Part shown: positions 55,929 through 64,000 of the stretch, in pieces | How positions within the stretch are numbered: the first letter of the stretch is position 1 | Layout: each line of letters begins with the position of its first letter | Source: an uncultured Microscilla sp. | Lineage (GTDB): Bacteria; Bacteroidota; Bacteroidia; Cytophagales; Microscillaceae | Length of the DNA: 64,000 bases | Reading direction: 5' to 3' | NCBI RefSeq assembly: GCF_947493425.1 | Contig: NZ_CANLRP010000014.1 | Location: 18,454 to 82,453 of the forward strand | The notes under the pieces: model-generated | What the model saw: only the letters and a program-made list of their open reading frames with translations | What the model was told of the DNA's origin: nothing | Database searches by the model: none | Position numbers and translations under genes: made by a program

Positions 55929-56528
55929 ATGCTTGAAATACACAAATATTATAAAATGTTGAAGGATGAGAACATTATATTGTCTCACAACGGAGCATTA
56001 GATAGCGAAGTCATCGACCTTCTCTTAGATTTGACAGATAAAAAACTGACCAAATTAAAAATAAGAAGAGGGGTTAGAAAAAAAATATTTAACATACTCG
56101 TAGAATGCCTACAAAACACCCTTCATTATATCAAAGAATTCGACGAAGATATTCCTATTGTTCATTCGCCTTTCTTAATTGTTATAAAAAAAGAGAATAG
56201 CTTCATAATCTCAACCGGAAACTTTGTGACTGAGGACAGAGCTGAATTTCTAAAAACTAAGTTAAGCGAGATTAACACCCTTTCTCAAGAAGACCTACAA
56301 AAACATTATATACAAGCTTTAGATAAAAAAACCCTCCCTACCGAAGGTGGCGCTGGTTTGGGGCTGGTAGATATCGTGAGAAGGTCAAAGCACAGGGTAT
56401 TGTTTGATTTTCAGGAAATTATTACCTCCGGCGACCGCCTACCCAACGACAATACAAGCGATGTAGGTGTAATGGAAGACAAGGAAACTTACTTGCTCTT
56501 TAATCTTCAAATTGAAGTGGCACGTTAA
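55929..56528 (+). CDS. siaB: SiaB family protein kinase (GHKL-type)
   Basis: 199 residues. GHKL ATPase features: N box NILVECLQNTLHY (E59, N63) and G box TEGGAGLGLVDIV (139-151). Such kinases phosphorylate the STAS-like partner SiaC on Ser/Thr instead of acting on histidine. The partner follows 39 bases downstream. In Pseudomonas the SiaABCD system uses the SiaA phosphatase, SiaB kinase, SiaC and the SiaD diguanylate cyclase to control aggregation; here only B and C are present. ATG 55929 gives MLEIHKYYKMLKDENIILSH, consistent with family starts. Confidence 0.8.
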   Translation: MLEIHKYYKMLKDENIILSHNGALDSEVIDLLLDLTDKKLTKLKIRRGVRKKIFNILVECLQNTLHYIKEFDEDIPIVHSPFLIVIKKENSFIISTGNFVTEDRAEFLKTKLSEINTLSQEDLQKHYIQALDKKTLPTEGGAGLGLVDIVRRSKHRVLFDFQEIITSGDRLPNDNTSDVGVMEDKETYLLFNLQIEVAR

Positions 56529-56567
56529 ATTTTGCATTTTGTAGAAATTTTTGATTGATTGTAATAT

Positions 56568-56963
56568 ATGGAAAATATTTCAATACAAGGTACTTCTAAA
56601 ACTCCTAACGTAAACTTTGATGTGTCATCAGGTATATTAGAGATCAGTGGACGATCGATACCTGAAAACTCATATCAATTTTATGAGCCCTTGCTATCGT
56701 GGTTAGACAAATATGCATCTCAACCACAAGGAACCACCGAACTAACATTCAAACTGGATTACTTCAATACCAGCTCTTCTATGTATATTTTGGGTATTCT
56801 GAAAAAACTTGAAAAGTTATATCTTGCAGGGCATAAGGCAGAAGTAAAATGGTATTATGACATAGATGATGAGGATATGCTCCAAACAGGTGAAGACCTG
56901 AAGCAGATAGTTAAACTACCCATTGATATGGTAGAACTGGACGCAGAAGAAGACGAAGATTAA
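56568..56963 (+). CDS. siaC: SiaC family regulatory phosphoprotein (DUF1987)
   Basis: 131 residues, STAS-like. The phosphoacceptor threonine of Pseudomonas SiaC (T68) is at the same number here, in DYFNTSSSMYILGILKKL. ISIQGTSKTPNVNFD at the start and DDEDMLQ after KWYYDID also fit DUF1987. When unphosphorylated the partner protein can activate an effector; the effector here is unknown. The C-terminus is acidic (ELDAEEDED). A terminator overlaps the stop codon, so siaB-siaC form a two-gene operon. Confidence 0.85.
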   Translation: MENISIQGTSKTPNVNFDVSSGILEISGRSIPENSYQFYEPLLSWLDKYASQPQGTTELTFKLDYFNTSSSMYILGILKKLEKLYLAGHKAEVKWYYDIDDEDMLQTGEDLKQIVKLPIDMVELDAEEDED

Positions 56964-56988
56964 AGGCAAATAACATTTGCCTTTTTTT
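56962..56988 (+). terminator. Terminator of the siaBC operon
   Basis: AAAGGCAAAT (56962-56971) with ATTTGCCTTT (56975-56984), 3-base loop, then more T. It begins within the stop codon of siaC. Confidence 0.85.
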
Positions 56989-57060
56989 TAGTGCCCCCTT
57001 ATTATACTTAAACAAAAATGGTTTTTGGGACAGACTTTGACCAATTGCCTGAATACCAAC

Positions 57061-57240
57061 ATTAATCAACCGAAGCTACAGCTGTGCTGAGCTCTGCTTC
57101 AGCTAATCCTGTAAATCCTAAAACCGAGTCTATTTATAAATCCCGATTCATCAGGGCAGCTTGCTGTGACGAGCTCACCGCAGGTAATCACTTTAATATT
57201 AGTATACTAATTCATTTTTTATATTCAGGCACACCTTCTT
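57061..57240. repeat. Degenerate intergenic repeat relic
   Basis: Contains TTTATAAATCCCGA (57131-57144), also in the element at 13851-14092, and GAGCTCACCGCAGGTAATCA, similar to a string near 5690-5712. A mixed or decayed member of the intergenic repeat families; ends not defined. Confidence 0.35.
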
Positions 57241-57257
57241 CGTCCTTGTCCATCTAC

Positions 57258-57971
57258 TTAATAAGAGTGTAAAACAAATATAGTAGGCTGCTTGTGCAAA
57301 TCAGGCAAGCCCCCCTTCCATTGTCCTATAGTTTTAGTAGCAATAAAAGCCTCTGGCGCAGTAATGTTGGCTGCCACACACAACAAAGTATTTTTTCGGC
57401 AGTGTTGTACCAAGTCTTTCATCAATTGATTGTTACGAAAAGGAGTTTCCATAAAAATTTGAGTTTGTTGCTGACTTGCCGATGCCTTCTCTAACTGCTT
57501 AATCGCCTTGCTTCTTTGGTCTTTGGCAATGGGCAAATAACCCTTAAAAGCAAAAGACTGTCCATTCATGCCTGAAGCCATTAACGCCAAAAATATAGAC
57601 GAAGGTCCAACCAAAGGCACCACATTTACGCCCAACTGATGCCCAAAACTCACTACTTTTGCCCCTGGATCAGCTATGCCAGGACACCCCGCCTCCGAAA
57701 TAATACCCACATCTTTGCCTTGCAACAATACTTGAGTGTTTTTTTTGATCTCATCAGTAGCAGTATGTTTATCTATCAAATAAAAAGTAAGTTGAGAAAT
57801 ATCAATTCCCAACTTAAGGCTACTGATAAAACGACGTGCTGTTCTCACATTTTCCACAAAAAAATGGGTAATATCAGCCAACTTATGAATGGTATGCTGA
57901 GGCAATACTTCTGCTTGAGTATCAGGTGCCAGCACAGTGGGTATCAGGTATATTTTACCTTTGTCAGACAT
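57258..57971 (-). CDS. SAM-dependent methyltransferase of the RsmI/tetrapyrrole-methylase family
   Basis: 237 residues. GIISEAGCPGIADPGAKVV (about 88-106) and VVPLVGPSSIFLALMASGMN are the central motifs of the RsmI class, which methylates the 2'-O of C1402 in 16S rRNA. The N-terminal glycine loop PTPIGNLxD of RsmI is replaced by PTVLAPDTQAEVLP and the C-terminal HTH part is missing. It is therefore more likely a Bacteroidota paralogue than the canonical RsmI; its substrate is uncertain. It lies 25 bases downstream of the hydrolase gene, same strand, probably co-transcribed. Confidence 0.75.
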   Translation of the reverse strand: MSDKGKIYLIPTVLAPDTQAEVLPQHTIHKLADITHFFVENVRTARRFISSLKLGIDISQLTFYLIDKHTATDEIKKNTQVLLQGKDVGIISEAGCPGIADPGAKVVSFGHQLGVNVVPLVGPSSIFLALMASGMNGQSFAFKGYLPIAKDQRSKAIKQLEKASASQQQTQIFMETPFRNNQLMKDLVQHCRKNTLLCVAANITAPEAFIATKTIGQWKGGLPDLHKQPTIFVLHSY

Positions 57972-57996
57972 AGGGTATATTAATTGAGAGTGATAT

Positions 57997-58764
57997 TTAT
58001 CCTTGTAAAAACGTAAGTAACATTTCTAAAAACTCCGCCGGACTTTCGGCATGCACCCAATGTCCGGCATTCTCTACAGTTTGTAGTGTTGCCTGTGGGA
58101 AATGATGATTAATTACAGCCTCATCGCCATCTTTAATATAGTTTGATTTACGCCCTCTGATAAACAAAGTAGTTCCTTCGTGCCGCTTGTCTTCAGCAAG
58201 TCCTCCGCTTACATTGGCCAAATTGTCGCCAATGACTGGTAAGTTAATACGCCATTCAAAGTTTTTCTCCTCATTACGATAAAGGTTTTTCAACAAAAAC
58301 TGTCTTACTCCTACCTCATCTATATAAGCCGCCAATTGGTCATCAGCTGCTTTGCGCGAATTGACCTGACTCAAATCAAGCGTATTTAGCCCAACCACAA
58401 TTTTATCATGATGAATAGGGTAAGCCTTGGGAGCAATGTCCACTACCACCAGTTTTTTTATTTTAGAGGGAGTGTGGTTCACCGCATAGTTCATGGCTGT
58501 TTTGCCACCCATCGAGTGCCCAATCAATACGAAGTCTTGCAACTGATGTTGTTCTACAAACTCATGCAAATCATTACTCATTACCTCGTAGTTCCATTGG
58601 TCGCTCCAGGGCGAACGTCCATGGTTGCGTTGATCTATTAAATATACTTTGTACTGTTCGGCAAGTTTTTTACCTATGGTAAGCCAATTATCAGACGAAC
58701 CAAACAAACCATGCAAAATCAATAGGGGTTCGCCTTCGCCAAAAGTTTTATAGTGTAGTTCCAT
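57997..58764 (-). CDS. Alpha/beta-fold hydrolase (YbfF-like esterase)
   Basis: 255 residues from ATG 58764; the frame is open 9 codons further upstream, but those codons come from repeat-like DNA. Nucleophile S84 in GHSMGG, probable acid D109 in VVDIAP and H235 in NAGHWVHAE, and the oxyanion loop LHGLFGSSDNW. This matches YbfF-type esterases, where Asp sits in the same DIAP motif. A broad acyl-ester substrate is likely. First gene of a two-gene unit with the methyltransferase. Confidence 0.85.
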   Translation of the reverse strand: MELHYKTFGEGEPLLILHGLFGSSDNWLTIGKKLAEQYKVYLIDQRNHGRSPWSDQWNYEVMSNDLHEFVEQHQLQDFVLIGHSMGGKTAMNYAVNHTPSKIKKLVVVDIAPKAYPIHHDKIVVGLNTLDLSQVNSRKAADDQLAAYIDEVGVRQFLLKNLYRNEEKNFEWRINLPVIGDNLANVSGGLAEDKRHEGTTLFIRGRKSNYIKDGDEAVINHHFPQATLQTVENAGHWVHAESPAEFLEMLLTFLQG

Positions 58765-58833
58765 TTTTTTAAAAATAGTTACAAGCTGCAAACGACAAGC
58801 AACAAGTAGTAGTGCTTGCGCTGATGACTTGCT

Positions 58834-58851
58834 GCTTGAAGCCTGTAGCTT
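58834..58851. repeat. 18-base intergenic repeat, copy 2
   Basis: GCTTGAAGCCTGTAGCTT, the exact reverse complement of 14497-14514. The surrounding 58790-58861 is rich in 'gctt/caag' permutations, like a decayed small palindromic repeat just upstream of the hydrolase. Confidence 0.5.
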
Positions 58852-58891
58852 TAAGCTTGAAAGTCAAAAGTAACAGATAAGCCTCGAAATA

Positions 58892-58921
58892 AAAAAGCCC
58901 CCTGCAAAAGGAGGCTTTTTT
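58892..58921 (-). terminator. Terminator of the Oar-like receptor (bidirectional)
   Basis: AAAAAGCCCCCT and AGGAGGCTTTTT pair around GCAAA with one mismatch, with A-run and T-run on either side. Confidence 0.8.
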
Positions 58922-58966
58922 GTTGATTATTTAAGTAATTACTTTATCATTTGTAATTTCTTTGGC

Positions 58967-61900
58967 TTACTTGAAAATATAACGTACACCCACTTGCATT
59001 TGCCATCTTGAGCTACGGAAACCGCTGTCATCAAAGTTAGCATAAGCAGGGTCGTTTTTCTGCACACCATTGTAAGTAAACTGAGGAGTAGTACCATCGG
59101 CTGCTTTTCCTTCGTAGTTTATCAATTGAAACTCAGAGCTTACCGTGCGAAGTCTCCCCCACTCACTATTGAGCATGTTGCCCCAGTTAAAAATATCTAA
59201 GGTAAACTGTAAGATATTTTTATGCCCCTTGCCTGTTTTTACGTAAAACTCTTGCAAGAAACGTAAGTCAATAAAAGCCAAGAAAGGAGCACGGTTCATA
59301 TTACGCTCAGCATACTGCCCACGACGAGTGCTTAAGTATTTATCGCTTTCAATGAATGAATCTAGTTCGGCCCATTGCTGTGCTGCAGTTTTAGTTACAT
59401 TATTATTATCATCGGTAATGTCTACCAGGTTGATCTCAGAAGCATTGCGAGGCACATAAATCAGCGAACGTTCACGAGAATCTTCGTTGGTAAGGTTACC
59501 ATTGTCGTTGTATATATAAGAATAAGGATTGCCAGACTGCCCAGTAAATACTAAACCAATTTGAGAAGCACCAAATCCAGCATACTCTTTACGGTAAGAA
59601 ACTTGTGCTAACACGCGGCTACCTGCCGAAAAAGCAGAACGTTGAATTTCATTCATATTATTACGACCATTTACTGTATGCAAGCCTCTCCATTGTGAGG
59701 AGTTTTGAGAAGAAGTACCATCAAATACACTGTAAGAGTCACCATAAGAATAAGAAACAGCCAAGCTCAAACCATTATCAAATGGCTTTTGAATTTGTGC
59801 CACAATGTTATAAGCATACCCTTTGTTGGTAGAGCTCGCCAATAAGATGCGTCCATAAGTATCATCAATCTCATCGCGACGATCATATACCGGACGGTTA
59901 TCAGCCCCAGTTAAATTACTCGTAGAAGGCTTAAGGTTTACGTTTTGATAAGTAGGTGCACTTAATACTTTGGTATACAAGAATTCAAGCGTACCAATCA
60001 TCCCCCAAGGAAGTTTGTAATCTACTGCAATATCAGCTTTTAATACTTGTGGAATTTTGAAATCCTCAGCAAACAAATCTATAGAACCTGAAGGGGTTAC
60101 ATTGTTAGGGTCAATGTTGCCTGGTGGCTGGTTGTTTACATCTGGGTTAAAGGTATTGGTACCACCAAAAATTCCTCCTACATTCAAACCATAGTTGTTA
60201 AATGCACCACCTGGCCATACCAAAGGTACTCGGCTGGTAAACACACCCACTCCACCACGCAACTGTAGGGTTTGGTCTCCGTTTACGTCATAATTGAAAC
60301 CAAAACGAGGAGAAATCATGACCTGTGGTTTGATAAATGACCCAGTTCTGGCGCCTTTCAAGTCGTAAGTTTGTGACAACAAAGGAACTGTGGTATTGTT
60401 GAATGCCTCGTTGGTGGGCGTATTCTGAAAGAAAGGAATATCAACTCTGATTCCTGCAGTCAGCTTTAAACGATCATTTGCTTGATATTCATCTTGTACA
60501 TAAAGTCCAACCTGACCAGCGTTAAGTCTAGCAATGGCTTGCGAATTATCACCCACTATATTGTCTACCAGCGAATAGTTTCTGCTATAATCACTAGACG
60601 GTTGGTCAGTCAAGAAGTCGTTGAGGCTACTGTACTCGTAACTTCCGTAGTTAAAGGCAATAAATAAGTTACCAATGTTATAAAACTCATTGTGCGTACC
60701 AATAGTAATGGTGTGTTTGCCTTTGTATATCTCAAAGTCATTGGTAATGGTAAACACATCCTGAGTAAGTAGGTTGGCAGTAGAAAATGGCTCAGAACCA
60801 AAAGTAATGGTTCCTTGACCATCACTTATTTCTACCCTTGGAAATGGATTACCAGTAGGATCACGGTCATCCCTTACCCTAGTATAACCTGCGGTAAATT
60901 TGTTGGCATAATTGTTACCAAAAGAGCTTCTCAGTTCTAAGGCAGCAGAGGTAGTATTAGAGGTAAAAGATTCTGCTCCGTTTTGGAAGTTGATATTTTG
61001 GGTTCCAGACTGAAATCTTTCCTGGTTACGGGCACCAGTGTTAGAAATACGGAATGTTAAACGGTGGTTTTTGTTGATGTTATAGTCAAAACGAGCTAAA
61101 AACCTTTCAGCATTTAAGAAAGAATTGTTTTGAACGTACCCACCTGGATCATATCCATAGCCATTCAATTTGGTCACCAACTGGTTTAAGTCAGCAGTGG
61201 AAGAGGTGCCCTGGTAAGTACTGGCATTGAACGGCAGAGGAGTTTCGTCTCTTTGCAGCTCGGCGCTTAAAAAGAAAAATAACTTATCTTTAATGATAGG
61301 CCCACCTAAGCGTACCCCATAAGTCATGGCCGAAAATTCAGGTAAGCCAGCACGTTGGGTGGCAATGTCGCCTTGCTCGATAGGGGTGATACCTGCCATG
61401 TCTTGATTACGGAAAAAGCCATACACAGAACCTTCAAACTTGTTGGAACCACTACGGGTTACGGCATTGATAGAACCACCCGCAAAACCTGATTGACGAA
61501 CATCAAAAGGAGCTACTGATACTTGAAACTGCTCAATAGCATCGATACTAATAGGCGCTACTCCAGTTTGCCCACCATTGGTACCACTGCCTGATAAACC
61601 AAATACGTCATTGTTTACGGCTCCATCAATGTAGATAGCATTGTAACGGTTGTTTTGCCCAGCCATTGATACTGAAAATCCATCGTCGCCTTCTGAAAGG
61701 TTGGCGGTAGGCTCTAAACGGGCAAAGTCGGCAATAGAACGCGATACAGTAGGCGTTTCATTGATTCGCTGCTCGTTTACAATGGTTTGAATACCTGTAC
61801 GGTTACCATCAAACACATCGTCTTTACGCCCTACTACTTCTACTGCCTTCAATGTAGCAGCATCAGAAAGCATTTTAATGGTCAGGTTCAAGGTTTGCCC

Positions 61901-62203
61901 CAAAGCCAATACTACTCCACTTCTTTCATTGTTTTTGAAACCTATGTAAGAGACGGTGATTTTGTAAGGTCCTCCTACTCTCATATTTGAAAGACGAAAA
62001 CGACCATTAACGTTGGTGGCAACACCGTATTGGGTACCGGAAGGGATGTGCACAGCTACTACAGTAGCTCCCACAAGGGCTTCCCCCTTATCATCCTCAA
62101 TCTTCCCCGAAAGGGCTGAGGTAGTGACCCCTTGAGCAAACGTTTGGTTTGCTCCTAAAATCAATGCCATGATGAATGACAATGTAAGTAAAACTTTTTT
62201 CAT
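58967..62203 (-). CDS. Oar-like TonB-dependent outer-membrane receptor
   Basis: 1078 residues from ATG 62203 (MKKVLLTLSFIMALILGANQ, signal peptide ending TFAQG); an ATG 18 bases further upstream would leave a leader of only about 14 bases after the promoter. A CarboxypepD_reg-like domain (LSGKIEDDKGEALVGATVVA, GRFRLSNMRVGGPYKITVSY), then a plug (RSIADFARLEPTANLSEGDD, SINAVTRSGSNKFEGSVYGF), which is characteristic of the Oar subgroup. A long barrel follows, ending MQVGVRYIFK. Oar in Myxococcus takes part in TonB-dependent secretion or envelope adaptation; here the ligand is unknown. Single-gene unit. Confidence 0.9.
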   Translation of the reverse strand: MKKVLLTLSFIMALILGANQTFAQGVTTSALSGKIEDDKGEALVGATVVAVHIPSGTQYGVATNVNGRFRLSNMRVGGPYKITVSYIGFKNNERSGVVLALGQTLNLTIKMLSDAATLKAVEVVGRKDDVFDGNRTGIQTIVNEQRINETPTVSRSIADFARLEPTANLSEGDDGFSVSMAGQNNRYNAIYIDGAVNNDVFGLSGSGTNGGQTGVAPISIDAIEQFQVSVAPFDVRQSGFAGGSINAVTRSGSNKFEGSVYGFFRNQDMAGITPIEQGDIATQRAGLPEFSAMTYGVRLGGPIIKDKLFFFLSAELQRDETPLPFNASTYQGTSSTADLNQLVTKLNGYGYDPGGYVQNNSFLNAERFLARFDYNINKNHRLTFRISNTGARNQERFQSGTQNINFQNGAESFTSNTTSAALELRSSFGNNYANKFTAGYTRVRDDRDPTGNPFPRVEISDGQGTITFGSEPFSTANLLTQDVFTITNDFEIYKGKHTITIGTHNEFYNIGNLFIAFNYGSYEYSSLNDFLTDQPSSDYSRNYSLVDNIVGDNSQAIARLNAGQVGLYVQDEYQANDRLKLTAGIRVDIPFFQNTPTNEAFNNTTVPLLSQTYDLKGARTGSFIKPQVMISPRFGFNYDVNGDQTLQLRGGVGVFTSRVPLVWPGGAFNNYGLNVGGIFGGTNTFNPDVNNQPPGNIDPNNVTPSGSIDLFAEDFKIPQVLKADIAVDYKLPWGMIGTLEFLYTKVLSAPTYQNVNLKPSTSNLTGADNRPVYDRRDEIDDTYGRILLASSTNKGYAYNIVAQIQKPFDNGLSLAVSYSYGDSYSVFDGTSSQNSSQWRGLHTVNGRNNMNEIQRSAFSAGSRVLAQVSYRKEYAGFGASQIGLVFTGQSGNPYSYIYNDNGNLTNEDSRERSLIYVPRNASEINLVDITDDNNNVTKTAAQQWAELDSFIESDKYLSTRRGQYAERNMNRAPFLAFIDLRFLQEFYVKTGKGHKNILQFTLDIFNWGNMLNSEWGRLRTVSSEFQLINYEGKAADGTTPQFTYNGVQKNDPAYANFDDSGFRSSRWQMQVGVRYIFK

Positions 62204-62241
62204 AATATGACGTTTAAACATTCCTTTTGTGATATTGGCTG

Positions 62242-62272
62242 CAAAACTACAGCATTTGGTTTCGAGAAAAAC
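62242..62272 (-). promoter_or_regulatory. Bacteroidota-type promoter of the Oar-like receptor
   Basis: CAAAACTA at 62242-62249 reads TAGTTTTG on the minus strand, a perfect TAnnTTTG; a TTTTT-rich -33 lies 18-19 bases upstream (about 62268-62272). Confidence 0.6.
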
Positions 62273-62392
62273 AGCATCTCATATTAAATAATTGTTAAGG
62301 TAATAAAGATATGAATTTACCCTGCTTTATTTGGGAAAAAAGTTGAAGTTTTCTAAGTTCGGGGGTTTTTACCAAAAATAAAATTGTATCTA

Positions 62393-63751
62393 ATGAAGAA
62401 GTATTTGAACACATCCAAATTTCTAAAATATGCGCTTATCCTACTCCTATCACCCATATATTCAGGCACTCTAGCTCAGAATAGCCAAATTTTAAACAAT
62501 AAAATTCGCAAAATCACAGACAATAAATATAACAACCTTGACAAACTCTACAAATACTTTCACGCCAACCCGGAGGTTTCTTTTCAAGAAAAAAACACCT
62601 CCAAACGGGTAGCCAATGAACTAAAACAGCTTGGTTTTCAGGTGACCGAAAATTTTGGTGGTTATGGCGTTGTAGGGGTTTACAAAAATGGCAATGGACC
62701 TACCATTATGGTCAGAGCTGATATGGATGCGCTCCCGGTGAAAGAACAAACAGGCCTGCCGTATGCCAGCAAAAAAACCACTCAAGATAATTTGGGCAAG
62801 GTAGTACCTGTGATGCATGCCTGTGGGCACGATATTCACATGTCGGTAATGATTGGAACAGCCCAAACCTTGATTGCACTGAAATCATCTTGGAAAGGTA
62901 CTTTATTATTTATAGGGCAGCCTGCCGAAGAGCGCAGTGGTGGAGCCATTGCCATGCTTAAACAAGGGCTGTTTGAGAAGTTTCCTCGTCCCGACTATGT
63001 ATTGTCTTTGCACGCCTCGGCTAGTTTAGAAGCTGGAAAAGTAGCCTACAAAACTGGACCAGCACTTGCCAATGTAGACATGGTAGATATTTTTGTTTAT
63101 GGTGAAGGTGGACACGGGGCTTACCCTCACACTACCAAAGACCCTATAGTGCTTGCTTCGCGCATTGTTATGGCTTTACAAACTATAGTGAGCCGGGTAA
63201 TTTCACCCTTCGAACCAGCCGTAGTTACTGTAGGAGCCTTTCACGCAGGTACCAAACACAACATTATTTCAGGCGAAGCCCATCTTCAACTTACTTTGCG
63301 CTCTTATAGCGATGAAGTACGTAATAAAACAATTGCTGAGATTAAACGAATGATTAAGCACATTGCTATTTCGGCAGGTATGCCCAAAAACAAACTACCT
63401 AAAATGGTGTTACGTGACGAATACACACCTGTCACTTTCAACCATGTGGCATTGACCAAACGCCTGAAAAAAGTGGCAACGGATATATTGGGTAAGCAAA
63501 ACACTGAGGATGCCAAAGCAGTAATGGCAGGTGAAGATTTTGGCAGATTTGGACGAACTAAAGCCAACATTCCAATTTGTTTGTTTTGGTTAGGCACCGT
63601 TGACCCCGCAAAAGTAGCCCAATATAAAAAAGCAGGTAAACAGTTGCCATCACTTCATTCAGCCTTTTTTGCCCCTGTACCCGAAAAATCTATCAAAACT
63701 GGAGTACAAACCCTGACTGCGTCGGTGATTGATTTGTTGAATAATAAATAA
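62393..63751 (+). CDS. Exported M20 family amidohydrolase (peptidase M20D-like)
   Basis: 452 residues from ATG 62393; an upstream TTG adds three codons. Signal peptide ends near SGTLAQ (about residue 29). Metal and catalytic motifs: HANPEVSFQEKNT, VRADMDALPV, MHACGHDIHMS (C144, H146, D147) and PAEERSGG (E179-E180), then the dimerisation domain and MAGEDFGRFG with C-terminal LHSAFF. This matches amidohydrolases acting on N-acyl amino acids or peptides (HipO/AbgB class). Export to the periplasm suggests scavenging. It is divergent from the Oar-like receptor with about 190 bases between. Confidence 0.9.
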   Translation: MKKYLNTSKFLKYALILLLSPIYSGTLAQNSQILNNKIRKITDNKYNNLDKLYKYFHANPEVSFQEKNTSKRVANELKQLGFQVTENFGGYGVVGVYKNGNGPTIMVRADMDALPVKEQTGLPYASKKTTQDNLGKVVPVMHACGHDIHMSVMIGTAQTLIALKSSWKGTLLFIGQPAEERSGGAIAMLKQGLFEKFPRPDYVLSLHASASLEAGKVAYKTGPALANVDMVDIFVYGEGGHGAYPHTTKDPIVLASRIVMALQTIVSRVISPFEPAVVTVGAFHAGTKHNIISGEAHLQLTLRSYSDEVRNKTIAEIKRMIKHIAISAGMPKNKLPKMVLRDEYTPVTFNHVALTKRLKKVATDILGKQNTEDAKAVMAGEDFGRFGRTKANIPICLFWLGTVDPAKVAQYKKAGKQLPSLHSAFFAPVPEKSIKTGVQTLTASVIDLLNNK

Positions 63752-63760
63752 TGCTCCATA

Positions 63761-63798
63761 AAAAAACGCCTAAACGAGCGTTGCTCTCGCTTAGGCGT
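63761..63798 (-). terminator. Terminator-like hairpin pointing leftward
   Basis: ACGCCTAA (63766-63773) and TTAGGCGT (63791-63798) with an inner ACGAGCG/CTCGC partial pairing. The T-run lies on the minus strand (leftward), so it would end a minus-strand transcript arriving from the right, or serve the M20 gene weakly. Confidence 0.55.
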
Positions 63799-64000
63799 AC
63801 ATTCAATCAGTGCCTGATTCCTGATTGTAATGAGTAAATTATAGCTAAATATATATAGTTCGTCATCCTTTGTTAGAGTATACCCCTTCTATATCCCAAT
63901 AGTTAGCTTTTTTCGGTAGATACGCCCATAACGTCGGTAAGCAACCAAACAAGATAGACAAATGAAAATCGGTTAAGTTCAGTCATTATTGACCTAAATA
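63799..64000. other. Right edge, no firm gene
   Basis: About 200 bases. A minus-strand frame ending at the stop codon 63863-63865 has a protein-like end (LPKKANYWDIEGVYSNKG), but it has no ATG in view and a stop upstream at the edge, so a gene tail or pseudogene cannot be called. Confidence 0.25.

Noticed and set aside
57182..57242. Possible gene tail upstream of the RsmI-like gene
   Set aside because: The frame is short and made of repeat-relic sequence.

Overview
The window looks like chromosomal DNA of a marine, gliding-type Bacteroidota of the Cytophagales kind (Microscilla-like; an inference from gene content, not from a search). The evidence is AT-rich intergenic DNA, Bacteroidota-type promoter motifs (TAnnTTTG near -7, T-rich -33), almost no Shine-Dalgarno sequences, two TonB-dependent receptors, and three giant secreted proteins with type IX secretion (T9SS) C-terminal sorting domains. 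I saw no tRNA, rRNA, CRISPR array, prophage or transposase gene.

Left part (1-24.4 kb): the start of a LytTR-type response regulator; a kinase-less beta-propeller sensor (Reg_prop/Y_Y_Y); a FabH-like ketoacyl-ACP synthase III; an MscS-type channel with a cyclic-nucleotide-binding domain; a decayed osmoprotectant transporter (opuB-like) pseudogene; a TonB-dependent receptor; a fatty acid desaturase; dnaA; small membrane or hypothetical proteins; a probable outer-membrane protein with a CsgG-like N-terminus; an HTH regulator; a 1250-residue hybrid histidine kinase with one dead receiver; a lipoprotein; a Uma2-family nuclease-fold protein; and ffh. FabH-like synthase and desaturase are both lipid genes, while dnaA and ffh are housekeeping.

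Middle part (24.8-50.1 kb): three tandem minus-strand genes of 7.4, 7.6 and 8.2 kb encode paralogous surface or secreted proteins of 2462, 2547 and 2743 residues. They combine an unidentified N-terminal head module (2-3 copies), PKD-like domains, a variable number of 'YC' Ig-like modules (about 4, 7 and 4), PKD domains, a jelly-roll-like region, an Omp28-like thioredoxin-fold region without a CxxC, and a T9SS sorting tail. Leader sequences and, for two of them, terminators are also conserved, so whole transcription units were duplicated. This is the most unusual locus in the window.

Right part (51.1-64 kb): a YpdA-type flavoprotein, metF, an HMG-CoA lyase-like protein and a LutA-type Fe-S protein run in one direction. 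They are followed by a SiaB/SiaC kinase-phosphoprotein switch pair without its phosphatase, an RsmI-like methyltransferase and an alpha/beta hydrolase (minus strand), an Oar-like TonB-dependent receptor and an exported M20 amidohydrolase.

Intergenic DNA carries at least two families of small inverted-repeat (MITE-like) elements: GA(G/A)CTTGTTTAA-ended elements at 13851-14092 and 32325-32485, and elements with about 25-bp ends at 14633-14837, 50949-51114 and 55149-55317. A candidate small RNA unit with its own promoter and terminator lies at about 409-600.
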